A stretch of 64,000 bases of DNA from an uncultured Dehalococcoidia bacterium (GTDB lineage: Bacteria; Chloroflexota; Dehalococcoidia; Lucifugimonadales; UBA1123). The number at the start of each line of letters is the position of its first letter. Positions within the stretch are counted from its first letter, which is position 1. Location: NCBI GenBank assembly GCA_951812505.1, contig CATOSI010000003.1, positions 930,001 through 994,000 of the forward strand, written 5' to 3'. The notes below the pieces were generated by a model that made no database searches, was not told the DNA's origin, and worked only from the letters and a program-made list of their open reading frames with translations. Position numbers and translations under genes: made by a program. Below are positions 16,479 to 24,933 of this stretch, piece by piece.

Positions 16479-19400
16479 CTAAGTGGTACTGACATCAATA
16501 ACGCAAACTGAAATCTTCCTCGCCTGTTCGGGTGAAAGGGACGCTTGCAATACAGCCTTGAGTTCATCCGGGGAGTTGGGCCGTTCTCCCTCCGGTGGCG
16601 CAGACGCTGTACGCTCGGGTCCGAACCAAAAGACCAGATATATTCCGAATCCGCCTGTTGCAGGATCGCTGACATAAAACTCGACCAACTGGTTGTGCAA
16701 TGCAGTCCAGAGGTCGCGATGTGAGTTCTTCTTTATCTCCAGGGGAACGTTGAAGTCGGAGGAACGCGCCACCCGGATGTCCGCGCGCCTATCATTGGCA
16801 TATTGCCCTTCTGGCTGGGCTTCGGCGCCGTCTGGGAGAAAATGACGCAAATCTGAGAGAAGCGCATCGCGACAGTGATCCTCGTGCTTCGGATGCTGTG
16901 GGTTTCCTTGGAAATTCTCATTCCAGTATTGTCGCCAGTCTTCCGTGTTGCCTGTCCTTATGCGCTGAGATATCTCTTCCAGTCGATCTACAAGGAGAGC
17001 GGCAAGGTCGCCGGGACTTGTGGGCGTGGACCCGTTCAACGTCAGACAGATCGTCTCCGGGTCTGGATGGAGGTACGAGGCGTCCCGGGCGACAACCCTT
17101 TGTTCATCGCGCGCTTGTGTAAGACGTCTCTGCCAATCTGAGAGTGCAGGATCTGCGATAAACTCGTCGAGCATCTTGCTTGCTGCGCTTTCCGGTGAGC
17201 CGCCAAGTCGATTAATCAGACTCTCAACGAGTTCCGCAGCGTGCTCTTCGGGAGGAATCCATCCATCTCTAACCAATAGTTCCGGCCCGAATTGTATTCC
17301 CACGATACGTATGAGGACACCAACGGTCTTTACATTGAGTTCAAAGGGTAGTCGGTTCTTGAACATGGCGGTCAGGTGAAGGACTCGGCAGTCAGAATCC
17401 GAAGTGCTCTCTTCTACCCGGTCTGTGTAGGAATCCGGCGCCACAATCAGGCCCGCCACAAGCCAGCGAACCTGCTGAGCGACGTCCATCTCGGTTGTTG
17501 AAACCTTCTCTTCGACCAAGCTCTCAAAGGAGGCCCTGTCGGCATGCTGGATAGCGGCCAGAAGCAGGTGTCCCAATGAATCAGCCAACTCAGTAGGGCA
17601 TTTTACCGGAAACTCGCGAAGGATAGGCAGGCTTGCGATCCTGGCGACTTCGGAGTAACTCGAACTAAAGGCCAGATCCCATAGCCCGTATATGCTCTTG
17701 TGTTCCCCAGATAACTCAGCGATAGCGGATTTCACTTGAATTTCTGCAACAATTTCAGGATGCTCGGCGAGGGTTCTCTCGAACCAATCGGGTTTGTACA
17801 TTCCATGGGGCATACAGTAATAGAACGCCAGCGCGACACGGGTTCGGTTGTCATCTAGCAATTGAAATAATCGTTCGGGATCAGTTCTCTCAAGTTCGGC
17901 CAATCCGGCAAGGAACGGCCGGGCGAGATAGTACCTCCGGCGCTGTTGACATAGGCTGAAAATCTCCTCCACTCCGGGGACATCGTCGCGGAGAACGACG
18001 CCCCTCAAAGCTTGGAGAACCACGGGAATTAGACTGAGATCGGCCCGAAATAGTCCCTCTGTGCCTCGAATGCCAGGGATTCCGTCTGATCCCATAAAAC
18101 TCCCAAAGTAGCTGTCGGCTATGTGATCCAAGAGGCCTGGCTGAGCGCTGTTGTTTAGTAGGGAATCTTGTTGGGAGCGGACGTAGTCCAAGAATTGCGA
18201 ATTCTCGTCGTCTCGATCGTCGTATGTGTCAGGCTCATCATCCGCCTGATGTTGAGGCGGTTCAGGATGAGGCGAGAGCAGTTGATCCAGCTTAGCCTTC
18301 AGAATCTCGTTACCCTCTGTCTGAGACCTGAGCAGGTCCACCGACAGTCCGCCATTGTTAGGCATTACTCGATATGCTCTGGTGGCCTGCTCCAGAAGGT
18401 GTTCGGCAACCTGTGGCAAAGTGCTCACTGTTTCGACCGCTTGATGCAGGCACCACGTGCCGAAGTCATCAGGTAGGCGGGCGCCGAATATACGCCGATA
18501 TACTGAATTATACGCGTCAAACGCGAAGCGGTCCGATTCTGCGCACCTGGACAGACCTTCAAGGATGACCGCCTTGTGAGTCTCTGGGCGTTGTTCTAAC
18601 CATGATTGGACTTTGATCCGGGCTTCCTTTCGTATTGATCTTAGTTGCAGCGCTGAGCATGCGCTGAGCAATTCAAAGATGTCCGTTATGTCCATGTCTT
18701 CGCCCCGAGACTGGAGGCACCGCGCCAACAACTCGATGGGGACATGTGTGAGGTGATGCTTCTCAATAGCAGGAAGCAAGTCGTCAACTCGTTCTTTCAG
18801 ATGCTCCAATAACTCGGCAACCTGATCGTCTGAGGACTTTTCAAACAGGTGACCGTCCCAGAACATAACGTAGCTGCCGATGAGATTCCGCTCCCCTTTG
18901 TCGTACATGAAATCCCAGAGGTCAGCAGGCCCCACCACCTCTGGATAAAGGTTCGATAGGACCAAGCCGAGAAGTTCGTTGTCCGGATCGGGTATTGAGC
19001 CGCTGTGAATGGAATCAAGGACTTCCCGGAGCTGCTGTGTTCTCTCATCGTTGTCCGGGCAGCAATTGATGAATGCCTCGGCAGCCAGGGGCGCTATACT
19101 TTCGCGGCGGCTATTGTCGTGAACAATAGCGATAAGGATCTCGGAGAGTTCCGGCAGGGGCTGTCCGAGTCCCAGAACTATCAATATGAACCCGACGAAA
19201 GATTCGGTATCGTAGTTGCGGTCGTCCTCCGAAAGGACCATTTCTATCGCGGGAGCCATCTCGTGGCTTGCCAGCCCAGCGAATGCCGGGGCCGCGTCAA
19301 TTAGCGAATTGAGTCGCGAAACCTCTCTTCTCAGAGAGGACAGGAGCGCATACTTGTCCTCCACAGAAAAGTCGTGTATATCCCCATAGAGGCCAACGCC

Positions 19401-20507
19401 GATCGGGTCCGAATCAATCAATATAGGGCGAGTGATATTGCAGTTTACGGCGAGCCAAGCGGACAGACCCCGTAGCCCTGTGACGACAAGGTTGTCCATT
19501 CCAACCATGAGGGAAATGGTACGCTTAGCGGGGAGTCCTGACTCTATCACCTTCCCCAGGTGAAGCGCTCCGACAAATTCCGCGATTTGGCGGTGAATCG
19601 GTCGGGCCCGGCCATCCCCATCCACCGTGAATAACTTTGAAGAGAGTGCTGTTCGCAACATCTGGTCATCTTCGTAATCGCATCGGATGGGATCGATGTA
19701 CTCTTCATCGGGAGAGAGCCGATCCGTAGCGAAACCCGGTACGTCTGCAATCAGTTGGACCGCGCATATCCTACCGGCAGCATCGAGTATCTTTTCTACG
19801 GTGGTAGATTGGCCTATGATTCTGTGTTCATCATTGTGCTCAGTGGCCAATTTCAAACAGGCCATCTCGAAGGTTTCTCTGCGGCTTTCAGGCCAGCTCC
19901 CCCCGTCAACAACTAACTCGACCAGCATTGTGAGAGTCTGAGGATTGGTGAGCAAACCACCCACGCCTCGCACACGTGCCTCAGAAATGAAGGCGCTTGG
20001 TGCACCGACGTCAGGATGTGCGTCCAGAAACAGGCGGACATCCGGTTCACCCAGGGAATCAAGCTGTACAACAGTCACCGAGTTGCCTTGAGCGACCGCC
20101 GCCAAATTGGTTTTGTCGTTTTCGCCCAGCCAGTCAGTTGACCTGCAGGATAATCTGAAACTTGGTTTACCGAGCATGTCAAGGCGGCCTCTGATCTCAT
20201 CGAACGGCGTTCGCCTATCCCTTTCGCCCGCCCGTACTTCGTCTAAGCCATCTATGAACAGTATCTTGTCGCGCCACTCCGGATGGTTCTCGGGGTTGAA
20301 TGTGAGAAAGTCGCGCGCAGAGACATAATGAGCCGCGTCGCCAAGGTCGTTGCACTCCATTTGAAAGACTGTTGTCTTACCGGAACCGGGATCACCAAGC
20401 AATACAAGGGCATGATTGGCGCGGAAGTCAGACAGGGGGCGTGAATCGATCTGCTCAGAATCTGAATCCCTGACTTTCGTGCATGTTCGCGGAATGATGT
20501 AATTCAA
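16479..20507 (-). CDS. NACHT/STAND ATPase with C-terminal PD-(D/E)XK-like nuclease
   Basis: A 1,342-residue protein. The N-terminal ATPase has Walker A GDPGSGKTT at 38-46 and Walker B ILFIDGLDEVR at 82-92, with the NACHT-style GLDE. It is followed by a sensor region (SCRSTDW) and a very long helical, HEAT-like middle of about 900 residues. The last 110-130 residues form a separate domain: ADIRV (Asp 1243), LEIKK (Glu 1257, Lys 1259) and HNQLVEFYV (Gln 1273), then GFGIYLVFWFG. This is the order of a restriction-endonuclease fold. Such STAND proteins typically sense phage products and then trigger a nuclease. The start is TTG with GAGGG upstream; there is no N-terminal effector. Confidence 0.8.
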   Translation of the reverse strand: MNYIIPRTCTKVRDSDSEQIDSRPLSDFRANHALVLLGDPGSGKTTVFQMECNDLGDAAHYVSARDFLTFNPENHPEWRDKILFIDGLDEVRAGERDRRTPFDEIRGRLDMLGKPSFRLSCRSTDWLGENDKTNLAAVAQGNSVTVVQLDSLGEPDVRLFLDAHPDVGAPSAFISEARVRGVGGLLTNPQTLTMLVELVVDGGSWPESRRETFEMACLKLATEHNDEHRIIGQSTTVEKILDAAGRICAVQLIADVPGFATDRLSPDEEYIDPIRCDYEDDQMLRTALSSKLFTVDGDGRARPIHRQIAEFVGALHLGKVIESGLPAKRTISLMVGMDNLVVTGLRGLSAWLAVNCNITRPILIDSDPIGVGLYGDIHDFSVEDKYALLSSLRREVSRLNSLIDAAPAFAGLASHEMAPAIEMVLSEDDRNYDTESFVGFILIVLGLGQPLPELSEILIAIVHDNSRRESIAPLAAEAFINCCPDNDERTQQLREVLDSIHSGSIPDPDNELLGLVLSNLYPEVVGPADLWDFMYDKGERNLIGSYVMFWDGHLFEKSSDDQVAELLEHLKERVDDLLPAIEKHHLTHVPIELLARCLQSRGEDMDITDIFELLSACSALQLRSIRKEARIKVQSWLEQRPETHKAVILEGLSRCAESDRFAFDAYNSVYRRIFGARLPDDFGTWCLHQAVETVSTLPQVAEHLLEQATRAYRVMPNNGGLSVDLLRSQTEGNEILKAKLDQLLSPHPEPPQHQADDEPDTYDDRDDENSQFLDYVRSQQDSLLNNSAQPGLLDHIADSYFGSFMGSDGIPGIRGTEGLFRADLSLIPVVLQALRGVVLRDDVPGVEEIFSLCQQRRRYYLARPFLAGLAELERTDPERLFQLLDDNRTRVALAFYYCMPHGMYKPDWFERTLAEHPEIVAEIQVKSAIAELSGEHKSIYGLWDLAFSSSYSEVARIASLPILREFPVKCPTELADSLGHLLLAAIQHADRASFESLVEEKVSTTEMDVAQQVRWLVAGLIVAPDSYTDRVEESTSDSDCRVLHLTAMFKNRLPFELNVKTVGVLIRIVGIQFGPELLVRDGWIPPEEHAAELVESLINRLGGSPESAASKMLDEFIADPALSDWQRRLTQARDEQRVVARDASYLHPDPETICLTLNGSTPTSPGDLAALLVDRLEEISQRIRTGNTEDWRQYWNENFQGNPQHPKHEDHCRDALLSDLRHFLPDGAEAQPEGQYANDRRADIRVARSSDFNVPLEIKKNSHRDLWTALHNQLVEFYVSDPATGGFGIYLVFWFGPERTASAPPEGERPNSPDELKAVLQASLSPEQARKISVCVIDVSTT

Positions 20508-20599
20508 GCGAGTCCCTCATTTCTCTTTCACTCTTCTTAGTATAAAGGGAATCCGAAGGTAGGTAAGCAAGTCGGAAGACTATCTAGGACGTCCGCAGC

Positions 20600-20619
20600 C
20601 TAAAAAGCATGCTTTTTAG
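20600..20619. repeat. Perfect 20-bp palindrome
   Basis: CTAAAAAGCATGCTTTTTAG lies between the NACHT gene and the resolvase gene, next to further T/A-rich half repeats up to 20670. It could be a resolvase binding site or a terminator for the minus-strand resolvase gene, which ends at 20672. Confidence 0.4.
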
Positions 20620-20671
20620 AGACCTGAAAAACAGGGGTTTTCGTAGCTGACGAAATAAAGGGGTTTTTAGT

Positions 20672-21199
20672 CTACGCCCCGACGGGGTTTCTGAAGTGCC
20701 GGCGCGTCCTCGGCCGACGATCCTTCGATCCCGGTGGCCGCCCCACTCTCACACCTTTCGCCTTCGCCGACGCGATGCCCCTCTTCGCCCTCTCGCTCTT
20801 GATTGAGCTCTCCTGTTTCGCCAGAAACGCAAAGACACTGAGTACCAACTCACCGTGCGGAGTGGTCAGGTCGATCATGTCCGCCTCGCGGTACGAAGTC
20901 AGCCGGATCCCGGCGTCGGCCAGGCGCGTGACGGCGTGGACTGTCTGCACCACGCCACGCCTCGAGAGCCGGTCGAGGGAGTGGATCAGTAACATGGACC
21001 GGCCGTCGCGCTGGCTCTCGCGCACGAGGCGCGCCAGTAGCGCGTCCATGCCGCCGCGGTAGGCCGACGTTCCCTCGAGGCGTATCTCACTGATGACTTC
21101 CCATCCTCGGTGAGCTGCGTAGGGTCGAAGATCCACGAACTGAGACTCCACCGACTGCTCGGCGGTCGAGATCCTAACGAATATAGCACAGGTACTCAT
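20672..21199 (-). CDS. Serine recombinase (resolvase/invertase family)
   Basis: A 175-residue protein with the N-terminal catalytic domain of small serine recombinases: CAIFVRISTAEQSVESQ with nucleophile Ser11, then LLIHSLDRLSRRGVVQTV with the conserved arginines. LTTPHGELVLSVFAFLAKQESSIKSERAKRGIASAKAKG forms the long E helix. The sequence ends soon after VGRPPGSKDRRP, so the usual C-terminal helix-turn-helix appears shortened or missing. It sits between the NACHT gene and the OLD-family gene and may have moved with them. Confidence 0.88.
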   Translation of the reverse strand: MSTCAIFVRISTAEQSVESQFVDLRPYAAHRGWEVISEIRLEGTSAYRGGMDALLARLVRESQRDGRSMLLIHSLDRLSRRGVVQTVHAVTRLADAGIRLTSYREADMIDLTTPHGELVLSVFAFLAKQESSIKSERAKRGIASAKAKGVRVGRPPGSKDRRPRTRRHFRNPVGA

Positions 21200-21416
21200 T
21201 TGAAGACTTATCCCGATGGGTTACCATATGGAGTAGTTTGGCGATAGTTCAAACGGATTGTACCACTGTTCTATTGCCCTGTTGGACGAGAGGGTGTTGC
21301 TGGGCATAAATGTGTGCCCGTTAGATATGTGGACCTGAGGATTTCCGTGTCTGGCGCAAGTCGTGTATCCCTGATCAAGATGAACCTTTTCTTAGATTGA
21401 CGAAGGAATTCCAGAA

Positions 21417-23129
21417 ATGCGGGCAGATAATTGGCCATCAGTAACCTTCGAGAGTCTGACCTTCTCGGATGGAACCTTGATTAACTTGGAAGCAGCTGAC
21501 GTTGTGGTTCTGGTAGGACCTAACAATGTCGGTAAGAGCGCGGCTCTGAGAGAGCTTGAGTCACATATCACAGGCCGAGACTCCGGGGCAGGCAAAGTAG
21601 TCAAGGCAGCTAAGCCAAGACATATAGGCACTCAGGCACACTTCAGAAAATTTGTCGAAAGCCACTCACAGATTAAATTCCATGGCGGTGGCGTCCACAT
21701 ACAGGGGTCCGGCATCAATCTTAGTACCGGCAGCAACTTCGAGAATCTTTGGCCGAACCAAGTCTGGCATTTTGGGTCTTTATTCTGTTCGCGAATCCTT
21801 ACCGAACGCCGTATCTCCGATAGCAACTCGATAAATTCAATCGACCCACTCCATGAGTTACCTTCTCATCCCATACACATGCTTTTGGACGACCGCGTCG
21901 AGCTGAGAATTAGTCGATATTTCCAGCGAGCATTCGATGAGGACCTGATACTTTACCGCGGAGGCGGCACAAAAGCCCAGTTGCTAACTGGGGAACGCAA
22001 GACGCCGCGACAAGAGAAAGGCGAAGATCGCGCATCAGCTACTTATTGGGAGTGGTTGCTTCCTTCCACCGTGCCACTCGAGGAACAAGGTGATGGTATG
22101 CGAAGCTTCGCGAGTGTTGTCCTGCACCTGCTCGCTTCAACTACCCCCTCGATTCTGCTTCTTGACGAACCCGAAGCGTTTCTTCATCCACCACAGGCAC
22201 GGCTTCTCGGAGAGATTATTGCTACGGAAAGAACCCGCCGGTCGCAGCTATTTGTTGCGACTCACAGCCCGGACGTACTTCGTGGGCTGATAAATGCAGC
22301 ATCCGAAAATCTGCAAATACTGAGGATGAGTAGGAAAGGCAATATCAATCGAATCAAGAGGTTAGACAAGGGACTCGCGAGAGATATCAGCATAGATCCT
22401 TTGATGAAATATTCCAACGTATTATCCGGAGTGTTCCATGAAAGGGTTATCGTCTGCGAAGGAGATGCTGATTGTACGTTCTACAGCTCGATCCTAGATA
22501 TTCTAGACGTGCATGGGGGCCAACAACCCGATGTTCTTTTCATTCACGCTGGCGGAAAGGATCGTATGGCGTCATTGGCCGAGATCCTAGTAGCTTTAGA
22601 TGTACCGGTGGACGTAGTAGCAGATATCGATGTGCTTCGAAATGAGAATGAGCTACAAAAGATCATCCAAGCCTTGGGCGGGGATTGGGCAGAAATTCAA
22701 CCAGCAGTAAATGTAGTCAGTAAAGCAATCGAGAATAGCTTGCCGACTATGAGTATCGACCAGATTAAACATGGCATTCGAAGCGAGTTAGACGAAGAAT
22801 CACCGGATGGTGAATCCGAGGGGCGACTTCGCTTAAGAATTAATGCGGTCTTCAACAAACTCTCTCCGTGGGATTACATCAAACGAGCTGGTGTGTCTGC
22901 ACTTCCCCCAGGCGAAGCGACAGAGCGATTTCAAGAATTGCAAGCTTCTTGTGGGAAGATCGGGTTGTGGATTGTCGCTGTTGGTGAACTAGAAGGCTTC
23001 TGCAAATCGATTCCTCGTCACGGACCACGTTGGGTGCAGGAAGTCATTAAGCTGCGTGATCTTAGGTCTGATTCCGAGCTTGAGCCTGCCCGTAGATTCG
23101 TCCACGACATATGGCGAGGTAATCAATAG
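21417..23129 (+). CDS. OLD-family ATPase with TOPRIM nuclease domain
   Basis: A 570-residue protein. The ABC/SMC-like ATPase has Walker A GPNNVGKS at 34-41, a signature-like EQGDGMRSFASVVLHLL near 223-239, Walker B ILLLDEPEAFLHP at 246-258, and the switch histidine in VATHSPDVL. The TOPRIM part follows, with VIVCEGDAD (Glu348) and VADIDVL (Asp403, Asp405). This two-domain layout is that of OLD (overcoming lysogenization defect) proteins, nucleases found in phage defence. The following 100 bases hold no partner gene, so it looks like a single-gene (class 1-like) OLD. No UvrD-like helicase partner is visible. Confidence 0.87.
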   Translation: MRADNWPSVTFESLTFSDGTLINLEAADVVVLVGPNNVGKSAALRELESHITGRDSGAGKVVKAAKPRHIGTQAHFRKFVESHSQIKFHGGGVHIQGSGINLSTGSNFENLWPNQVWHFGSLFCSRILTERRISDSNSINSIDPLHELPSHPIHMLLDDRVELRISRYFQRAFDEDLILYRGGGTKAQLLTGERKTPRQEKGEDRASATYWEWLLPSTVPLEEQGDGMRSFASVVLHLLASTTPSILLLDEPEAFLHPPQARLLGEIIATERTRRSQLFVATHSPDVLRGLINAASENLQILRMSRKGNINRIKRLDKGLARDISIDPLMKYSNVLSGVFHERVIVCEGDADCTFYSSILDILDVHGGQQPDVLFIHAGGKDRMASLAEILVALDVPVDVVADIDVLRNENELQKIIQALGGDWAEIQPAVNVVSKAIENSLPTMSIDQIKHGIRSELDEESPDGESEGRLRLRINAVFNKLSPWDYIKRAGVSALPPGEATERFQELQASCGKIGLWIVAVGELEGFCKSIPRHGPRWVQEVIKLRDLRSDSELEPARRFVHDIWRGNQ

Positions 23130-23193
23130 GTCGGGATAGCTATATAACACTGTCTCCGATTGATTGTTCCAAATGCGGCGTAGTTTGTCGAGT

Positions 23194-23610
23194 TTAAGGG
23201 CGGGCTTCAGCTATGGGGAGGTCCGGGGAATGGGACATTTGACGGCATTTTGTCTCATTGAGTATATTGTTGCTCAATCGCGTGAGAGGTGCCTTCTGAT
23301 ACCGTACATACTCCTCCGCCTGCACTTCTTGCATTGCGTGAGATCTCACCATTGAGACTTCCTGATCCGTGAATCCAAACGCTAGTTTGGCCCGCGTCGG
23401 GCCCTGTCTGTCAGGGGACCAGCAGTCTCGGCACAACAGAATGTCTTCGAAGTGTTCCTGCTCCTTTTTCGTTCCATCGAGTCCGGGAGTGCGAACTTCG
23501 ACCATATACCCGAGTTGGTGTGCAGGACAGACCCTCACGTACGCACGAGGATATGGCGGTATGTTCTGCGTCTGTTCAGGACAATTTCCTTGCATTAAGA
23601 GATCTTTCAC
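23194..23610 (-). CDS. Possible small cysteine-containing protein
   Basis: A 138-codon frame from GTG 23610 (or Met6) without a recognised family. It contains VRVCPAHQLGYMVEV followed 35 residues later by LLCRDCWS, a pairing of C-x2-H and C-x2-C that could bind zinc. The remainder is ordinary polar sequence. There is no strong ribosome site. It lies convergent to the OLD gene in otherwise decayed DNA, so it may also be a remnant. Confidence 0.3.
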   Translation of the reverse strand: MKDLLMQGNCPEQTQNIPPYPRAYVRVCPAHQLGYMVEVRTPGLDGTKKEQEHFEDILLCRDCWSPDRQGPTRAKLAFGFTDQEVSMVRSHAMQEVQAEEYVRYQKAPLTRLSNNILNETKCRQMSHSPDLPIAEARP

Positions 23611-23763
23611 TCAAGCCTTTAATCGACCGGAGCCTCTGCCGTCTTCTGCGCCGGCCTGGCGCCGGAGTGGTGTCCTTTTCCCAAGAGGATGTATTGAGCC
23701 GGTTCGTAGTCACTCTGAGAAGTCGCGCCTGTCTACCGGTGGAAGCGCAGTGTCGGAGATGCT

Positions 23764-23953
23764 GATGCCCAGTCTCCCACGCCGGTCGCGGTGGCCGGGA
23801 GCGTAATGGTCGCGTCCGCAACCAGGTTTGTGTCGTCACAGTCGGTGTCCCAACCCGGGCCTGTCCGTGGCGGCGGGACCGGAGTCGTAAGAGGCGGAGC
23901 CAAGCTGCGCCGCGCAGATCCCGGTAGCCCCCTCAGCGGCCATCGGCGGCGCG
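23764..23953 (-). pseudogene. Decayed fragment of a secreted-type protein
   Basis: On the minus strand one frame reads a proline-rich stretch and then GWDTDCDDTNLVADAT and GDWASASPTLRFHR before a stop at about 23740. It looks like an extracellular domain but has no start and no intact flanks. The surrounding 23611-24560 region shows only short broken frames. Confidence 0.25.
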
Positions 23954-24217
23954 TCAGGTTGCACGGCAGATGCCCTCGTTCTCCGCCCAGGACCAGAAGA
24001 TGCGCAGCCTGCTCCAGATGGTACGCAGCGAAGAATCCGACAGGTCGGCGTTTTCGATGAACAGTCGCTGAATGTCCGATGCATTGTCCGGCAGCTCCGC
24101 TGGGAACATCTCGGCCATCTTGCCGAGCGCCCAGCCGTAGGTGTCTATGGTGACTCCGGAGAGCCGTTTGGAGCGCCGGCTCTCCAGAAAGAGATTCGTT
24201 GCGGTTTCTGTTTTCAT
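23954..24217 (-). pseudogene. Tyrosine recombinase N-terminal fragment
   Basis: An 87-codon frame matching the SAM-like core-binding domain of phage-type integrases: TATNLFLESRRSKRLSGVTIDTYGWALGKM, then SDSSLRTIWSRLRIFWSWAENEG. It stops where the catalytic domain should begin, and no R-K-HxxR-Y domain follows. It is a 5' remnant of an integrase unrelated in detail to the intact recombinase at 29704. Confidence 0.6.
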
Positions 24218-24572
24218 TCTCTACTTATGTGGAACGAACGGCTAGGTGTAGGGGAGGTCGATTAACCCTCGGACAGCGACACTTCGCTGCTCCGAATCCG
24301 GCCATCTTCCTCAGCTCGCGTGGTTGTGGCTAGCATAGAGACGGGCGGTGAGCAGCGGAGGTCTCGGCACCGCCGTCCCGTGCGGAGAGTTCTCCTTCTC
24401 GGCACTCGTCCGAAGCCCGTACCAGGCGGTGTCAATGGCCCCGTTATCCGCGACCAGCACCTGGACACTGCCTTCACTTTCCGATGCTCGTTGCAGAATC
24501 CGGCGTCCCATTACCGCGGGGACATCGACTGAGGCCGCCCGGCAGGGGTAGAACTTTCGTGGGTTGTTTCGA

Positions 24573-24933
24573 TGGTTATTGTTGTATCAGGTCCGCGACC
24601 TCGCTTCGTATCATGCGTGTTCGGTCCGGTTGCGATTCCAAATCGACGAAATTGCACCCGGTACCGACTGCGGCGTCGGGATCAGACCACTCTACGGTGA
24701 CGTTGCTCGGGTCGGCTCATCAGCCACAAGAATTATGCCCTGCGAGACAGATTCGGTTCCTACTTGGAGCTTAACGGAGATTTGTGTGTCATTCGTCGTA
24801 GTGGAACCCGAAAGTTCTACAGCCGTTTTTGTCCACGAAACTTCACCGTCGGAATCGTCCGTTCCATCGCCTGCTCCGGTCCCTATACATAGCCGGATCT
24901 TGTCCTGCGATTGGTGATTTTCTACATTGGATC
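24573..24933 (-). pseudogene. Decayed tandem copy of the RTX protein C-terminus
   Basis: About 355 bases are nearly identical to the 3' end of the neighbouring large gene (24934-25294), with a period of 361. The copy reads NHQSQDKIRL through VADEP and then loses one G (compare GGGTCGGCTC with GGGTCGGGCTC), shifting the frame. After the shift, the other frame continues with the equivalent of the intact copy and ends VADLIQQ, probably the ancestral C-terminus. Confidence 0.8.
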
